This document shows positions 37,109-40,033 of a stretch of DNA of 40,033 nucleotides, piece after piece. Within the stretch, counting starts at the first letter, position 1; every line of letters starts with the position of its first letter. A program made the position numbers and the translations under genes. The notes beneath the pieces were generated by a model. The model ran no database searches. It had not been told where the DNA came from and saw only the letters and a program-made list of their open reading frames with translations. Origin of the DNA: Opitutia bacterium (GTDB lineage: Bacteria; Verrucomicrobiota; Verrucomicrobiia; Opitutales; UBA953); NCBI GenBank assembly GCA_947378845.1, contig CANCLQ010000010.1, positions 1 to 40,033 of the forward strand, in the 5' to 3' direction.

Positions 37109-39843
37109 AATCGGCACTCCGCTCTTCTCATTTGGGTGGCGTCTTTCAGAGACTGATTTCTTTCGGCCTGGTTTTCTTCTTAGTTGTGCAAGCGGGGCTG
37201 ATTTGGTTTTCCACAATGAAGCAGCCCACGCGGCTACCTGATTTCGTCGCCTCATTCGTCGGCAACCAGTTAAGCAAAGAAGGCATTCACCTCCAAGCAC
37301 GCAGCCTATGGATACAGCCCGATCTCGATATAGCAGCAGATGACGTCAGCATAGAGTTTGATGGCATTAGCGGCGAGATGGTCACAGCGAAGCACTTAGA
37401 AGTCGGCATTAGCTTCTTAGGTTTAGTCAGCGGTCACACCATGCCTCACCGCCTGAGCATTCAAGGCGGTCAAGTCTGGTGCCCGGCGGCACTTTCACAA
37501 CTTGGACAAAAAAATCTCCTCATCGAGGAAATCGACGGAGACTTTCATCGCGAAGGACGCTGGATTCTTACGCCAGGATTTATTTTACGTTCCGGACAAA
37601 CCGTCGCCACGATTGAAGGTGAAGTGCCCGTTAGTATATTGGACATTAAAAATAATGGAGCGGCTGATCTCGCCACATTGCGGAGCGAGATTAGCACAGG
37701 GCTAAAAGTCCTCGAGCAATTCATGGAAATAGCCAAGCAGGCGGGAGGCGCGTCCCTTCATGTTCACGCCGAAGGACTGTCCGACGACGGATCGCTGGTA
37801 ACGTTGAGCGGACAGTTAGGGAATCAAAAGGGGGATTCCGATCTCGGCGTACTGCAGGCCCATGAATTAACTTTTTCAGGAAAAATTAGCCTCAACCGTC
37901 AAAGCGACTTGGTGAATTGGTCGCTGACTGGCACCGGCAATAATCTGCGTTATAAAAATCTCCAACTCGGCAACCTCTCACTTGAGTTAGTAGGCACACA
38001 CGAGTGGATGCCGACACGTGGACGAATCATCGGAGGTAACGCTAGCCTCCCCGAACTACCCAATCTGCAGCTCCTGGTTAATCTCTCCTCGCAACAATTA
38101 GCCGATGAACCCGAGCACCTGCATGTTAATTATAAAATTCAGTCACCCGACTCATTTATCAGCGGCCAAATCTTAGAGATACCCAAGGGCTGGAATAACA
38201 ATAAAGGGCTAGGCGAACTAATTGGGCGCATCGACTACGCACAACTCTCCACCGTCGAACTCAAAAAATTCCCCGCCCTTCAATCCGCCTTAGCGGAGGC
38301 CCAAGTTAAGTGCGAGGGATCGATTGGGATTCGCGATGCGACTTTATATTTTAATAATGAACTCAAACGCTGCAACGGTTGGGTGAGTTTTAGCGGACTG
38401 GAGACGAAGGGGCTCAGCGCGAGCAGTCTAACAAAACAAAAGAATTTACCATTCGTAGCCTTCATCGATTACAATCAAGAACGCCTGCCCTACGCCTTAC
38501 AGTTTCGCGAATTACAGTTAGCAACCATCAGAGGTGAAATCGACTGGGCACTCTCCAAGGAAGCGCCCTACAGCATCAGACTTCGCGGAGATCTCTTGCC
38601 GGGTGCGCTGGATCAAGTGCTAGAAGCCTGGTGGGTCGATTTATGGACGCGGCTGCATACGCCTGGAGTTTTGACGACGGTTATTGATGTGAACGGTCAA
38701 CTCAACCCTCCTCGCTCCACCGTCAACGGCGTGGTACACTTAAGCGAATTCGATTTTCAGAAAGCACCATTCAAATCGGGCGACATCATCGTCGACTCCA
38801 ATGAGTCTGGCCTCCGTATCGGGCTGAGTAATCTTCAAGGGCGCGGAAGTGATTCCGCCGGCACGCTCAATGGTCACGTTTCTTGGGATAATAAAAAGCC
38901 CGCTAAGGAAAGTGGACCTTTCATTGAACTCAGTGGCAACATTGAGCCCTGGATACTTGCCAAATCCGTCAGCGATGAACTCGGCGAAAAATTGAAAAAT
39001 ATCCAACTTCCGCTGAGCCGACAAGTTTCCGTTAGAGCAAAGCCAGGTGCAAAAGATCTGGACGTAGATGCGGACGTGAATTGTATTTCTGATTTTACAG
39101 CCTGGGGCATTCCGAGTTGCGACCTTCTCTGCAAAATCGAAAATAAAAATGGGGCCACTACTGTTCGTGCCTCGTTGGCTATTGCTGAAGGCCTCGGCTC
39201 GCTCTCGATAATCGGCGAGCCCGACCACGACTCTAAAATCTCCGTCACACTCAAAGACTGCGACTCCAACTTAATTGCGCGCGGATTGGGCTACACAAAA
39301 ATCCCCGCCCCCAAGAAGGGTACGCCTAAAGATGCCACGCGACTCAACTTCACTTTAAATGGCACGATCGACCTAAACACCCCCGAGCAGATTCGCTGCC
39401 TGGGAAGCTTTGAAGTCGCCAACCCCGAGATTAAGAAAATTCGGATCCTCGGGGGGCTATCATCCGTCCTCGAGGCCATCGGCATCGGTGCAACGACCTA
39501 CGAACTCACCCACCTCACCGGGCAATTCGGCTGCATCAATGGTCGGGCTTATTTCCCAGACATTCTAATTTCCGGACCCCAGTCTCGCCTCAGCCTAGGG
39601 GGCGAAGTCGACCTCGCTGCCTCGACCGTAGACTTCTCCGGGGTCTTTAATATTCCCCAGAAGGATAGCTCCATAATCCCCAATCCCTTTAATCTTAACC
39701 GTACAATTGCTGATAACACCCAAATCACCATAAAAGGCCCCCTTTCGGAGCCCAAAATCAGGGCTACACCCTCCTTCTTTTTCTTTCATAAGTTATTTAA
39801 AATCAATAGTTTAGGTAAAATACCTAGCGAGTTGTTGGAATGA
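37105..39843 (+). CDS. AsmA/TamB/YhdP-like large envelope protein
   Basis: A 912-residue protein with one N-terminal helix (about 16-36, LISFGLVFFLVVQAGLIWF) and a long beta-rich body, the layout of AsmA-like bridge proteins that may move phospholipids between membranes. Early segment LQARSLWIQPDLDIAADDVS resembles AsmA openings; the last 150 residues (LNFTLNGTIDLNTPEQIRCL, GLSSVLEAIGIGATTYELTH, GRAYFPDILISGPQSRLSLG, GPLSEPKIRATPSFFFF) look like the AsmA_2/DUF3971 C-terminus. The start overlaps the DUF4340 stop by four bases, strong evidence for cotranslation. Lipid transport is inferred from the family and not demonstrated for this protein. Confidence 0.78.
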   Translation: MKSALRSSHLGGVFQRLISFGLVFFLVVQAGLIWFSTMKQPTRLPDFVASFVGNQLSKEGIHLQARSLWIQPDLDIAADDVSIEFDGISGEMVTAKHLEVGISFLGLVSGHTMPHRLSIQGGQVWCPAALSQLGQKNLLIEEIDGDFHREGRWILTPGFILRSGQTVATIEGEVPVSILDIKNNGAADLATLRSEISTGLKVLEQFMEIAKQAGGASLHVHAEGLSDDGSLVTLSGQLGNQKGDSDLGVLQAHELTFSGKISLNRQSDLVNWSLTGTGNNLRYKNLQLGNLSLELVGTHEWMPTRGRIIGGNASLPELPNLQLLVNLSSQQLADEPEHLHVNYKIQSPDSFISGQILEIPKGWNNNKGLGELIGRIDYAQLSTVELKKFPALQSALAEAQVKCEGSIGIRDATLYFNNELKRCNGWVSFSGLETKGLSASSLTKQKNLPFVAFIDYNQERLPYALQFRELQLATIRGEIDWALSKEAPYSIRLRGDLLPGALDQVLEAWWVDLWTRLHTPGVLTTVIDVNGQLNPPRSTVNGVVHLSEFDFQKAPFKSGDIIVDSNESGLRIGLSNLQGRGSDSAGTLNGHVSWDNKKPAKESGPFIELSGNIEPWILAKSVSDELGEKLKNIQLPLSRQVSVRAKPGAKDLDVDADVNCISDFTAWGIPSCDLLCKIENKNGATTVRASLAIAEGLGSLSIIGEPDHDSKISVTLKDCDSNLIARGLGYTKIPAPKKGTPKDATRLNFTLNGTIDLNTPEQIRCLGSFEVANPEIKKIRILGGLSSVLEAIGIGATTYELTHLTGQFGCINGRAYFPDILISGPQSRLSLGGEVDLAASTVDFSGVFNIPQKDSSIIPNPFNLNRTIADNTQITIKGPLSEPKIRATPSFFFFHKLFKINSLGKIPSELLE

Positions 39844-39894
39844 GGGGTTGATTTGTTCCTTAAGTCCGATGTATCAAGTGGGAAACCCCCTCAC

Positions 39895-39900
39895 GGAGGA
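39895..39900 (+). promoter_or_regulatory. Strong Shine-Dalgarno sequence deciding the TTG start of accB
   Basis: GGAGGA sits seven bases before TTG 39908. It is the clearest ribosome-binding site in the window and supports the non-ATG start. Confidence 0.85.
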
Positions 39901-39907
39901 CACTACA

Positions 39908-40033
39908 TTGGACCTAACTAAGATCAAACAAGTCGTGGATTTAATGAAGAAATCGGACCTTTCCGAATTCGAAATCCAAGACCAAGAATTTAAGCTGCGC
40001 ATCAAGCGTGACCTCCCGGGTCGTGCTTTTGCC
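39908..40033 (+). CDS. accB: Biotin carboxyl carrier protein of acetyl-CoA carboxylase, 5' part only
   Basis: First 42 codons of AccB, cut by the window end. The helical N-terminal leader reads LDLTKIKQVVDLMKKSDLSE, then FEIQDQEFKLRIKR, which is the typical AccB opening (I-x-x-L-I-x-L-h-x-x-S-x-L-x-E-h-E-h-x-x-x-x-x-x-h-x-h-x-R). The Pro/Ala linker and the biotinyl domain (EAMKM) lie beyond the window. AccB carries biotin between biotin carboxylase (AccC) and the carboxyltransferase. TTG start chosen from the strong Shine-Dalgarno sequence. It is 64 bases after the AsmA-like gene and may be a separate unit. Confidence 0.88.
   Translation, partial: MDLTKIKQVVDLMKKSDLSEFEIQDQEFKLRIKRDLPGRAFA

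Noticed and set aside
39844..39889. GGGGTT / AACCCC inverted repeat before accB
   Set aside because: The stem is 6 bp with a loop of more than 30 bases and no T-run, so neither a terminator nor a regulatory hairpin is supported.

Overview
The window reads as chromosomal DNA from a Verrucomicrobiota-like bacterium, probably of the Opitutae side. This is inferred from gene content: a gliding-type ABC cluster followed by DUF4340 and AsmA-like proteins, an archaeal/eukaryotic-type prolyl-tRNA synthetase, a TenI-like plus ThiE pair, and GTAG-headed palindromes between genes. Base composition is moderate by eye. Genes are densely packed in short runs on both strands. I see no phage, insertion sequence, CRISPR array, rRNA or tRNA.

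Region 1 (1-8 kb): a small tyrosine-phosphatase-like protein, an acyl-CoA desaturase, an unknown protein, TrmB, pyruvate kinase, XseA and ProS. Two gaps (2306-2662 and 7571-7983) and the xseA/proS junction hold REP-like palindromes in three stem families. Most have a GTAG base on one flank, the layout known for REPs moved by RAYT transposases. One remnant supplies the stop codon of prmC.

Region 2 (8-20 kb, mostly minus strand): sua5-prmC; rpsR with its own terminator; a thiamine operon thiS, tenI-like, thiE, thiG running into tlyA; a secreted cyclophilin; a small outer-membrane barrel; a secreted esterase; then carB followed by an exported FKBP isomerase.

Region 3 (19.7-31.2 kb): folB-folK-comEC, a large secreted protein built from two copies of one module, ribBA (with a GTP cyclohydrolase half that has lost its zinc cysteines), ribH-nusB-ftsY-aroB, and on the other strand a phosphohexomutase followed by a small lipoprotein.

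Region 4 (31.2-40 kb): one tightly packed plus-strand run of six envelope genes: a membrane-anchored TPR-like protein, ABC ATPase, ABC-2 permease, GldG-like auxiliary protein, DUF4340 protein and a 912-residue AsmA-like protein. accB begins after it and is cut by the window end. The run looks like a single envelope machine whose substrate is unknown, and is the best candidate here for an under-described system.

Many genes, especially at the head of runs, have no Shine-Dalgarno sequence and instead carry a C/T-rich stretch just before the ATG.
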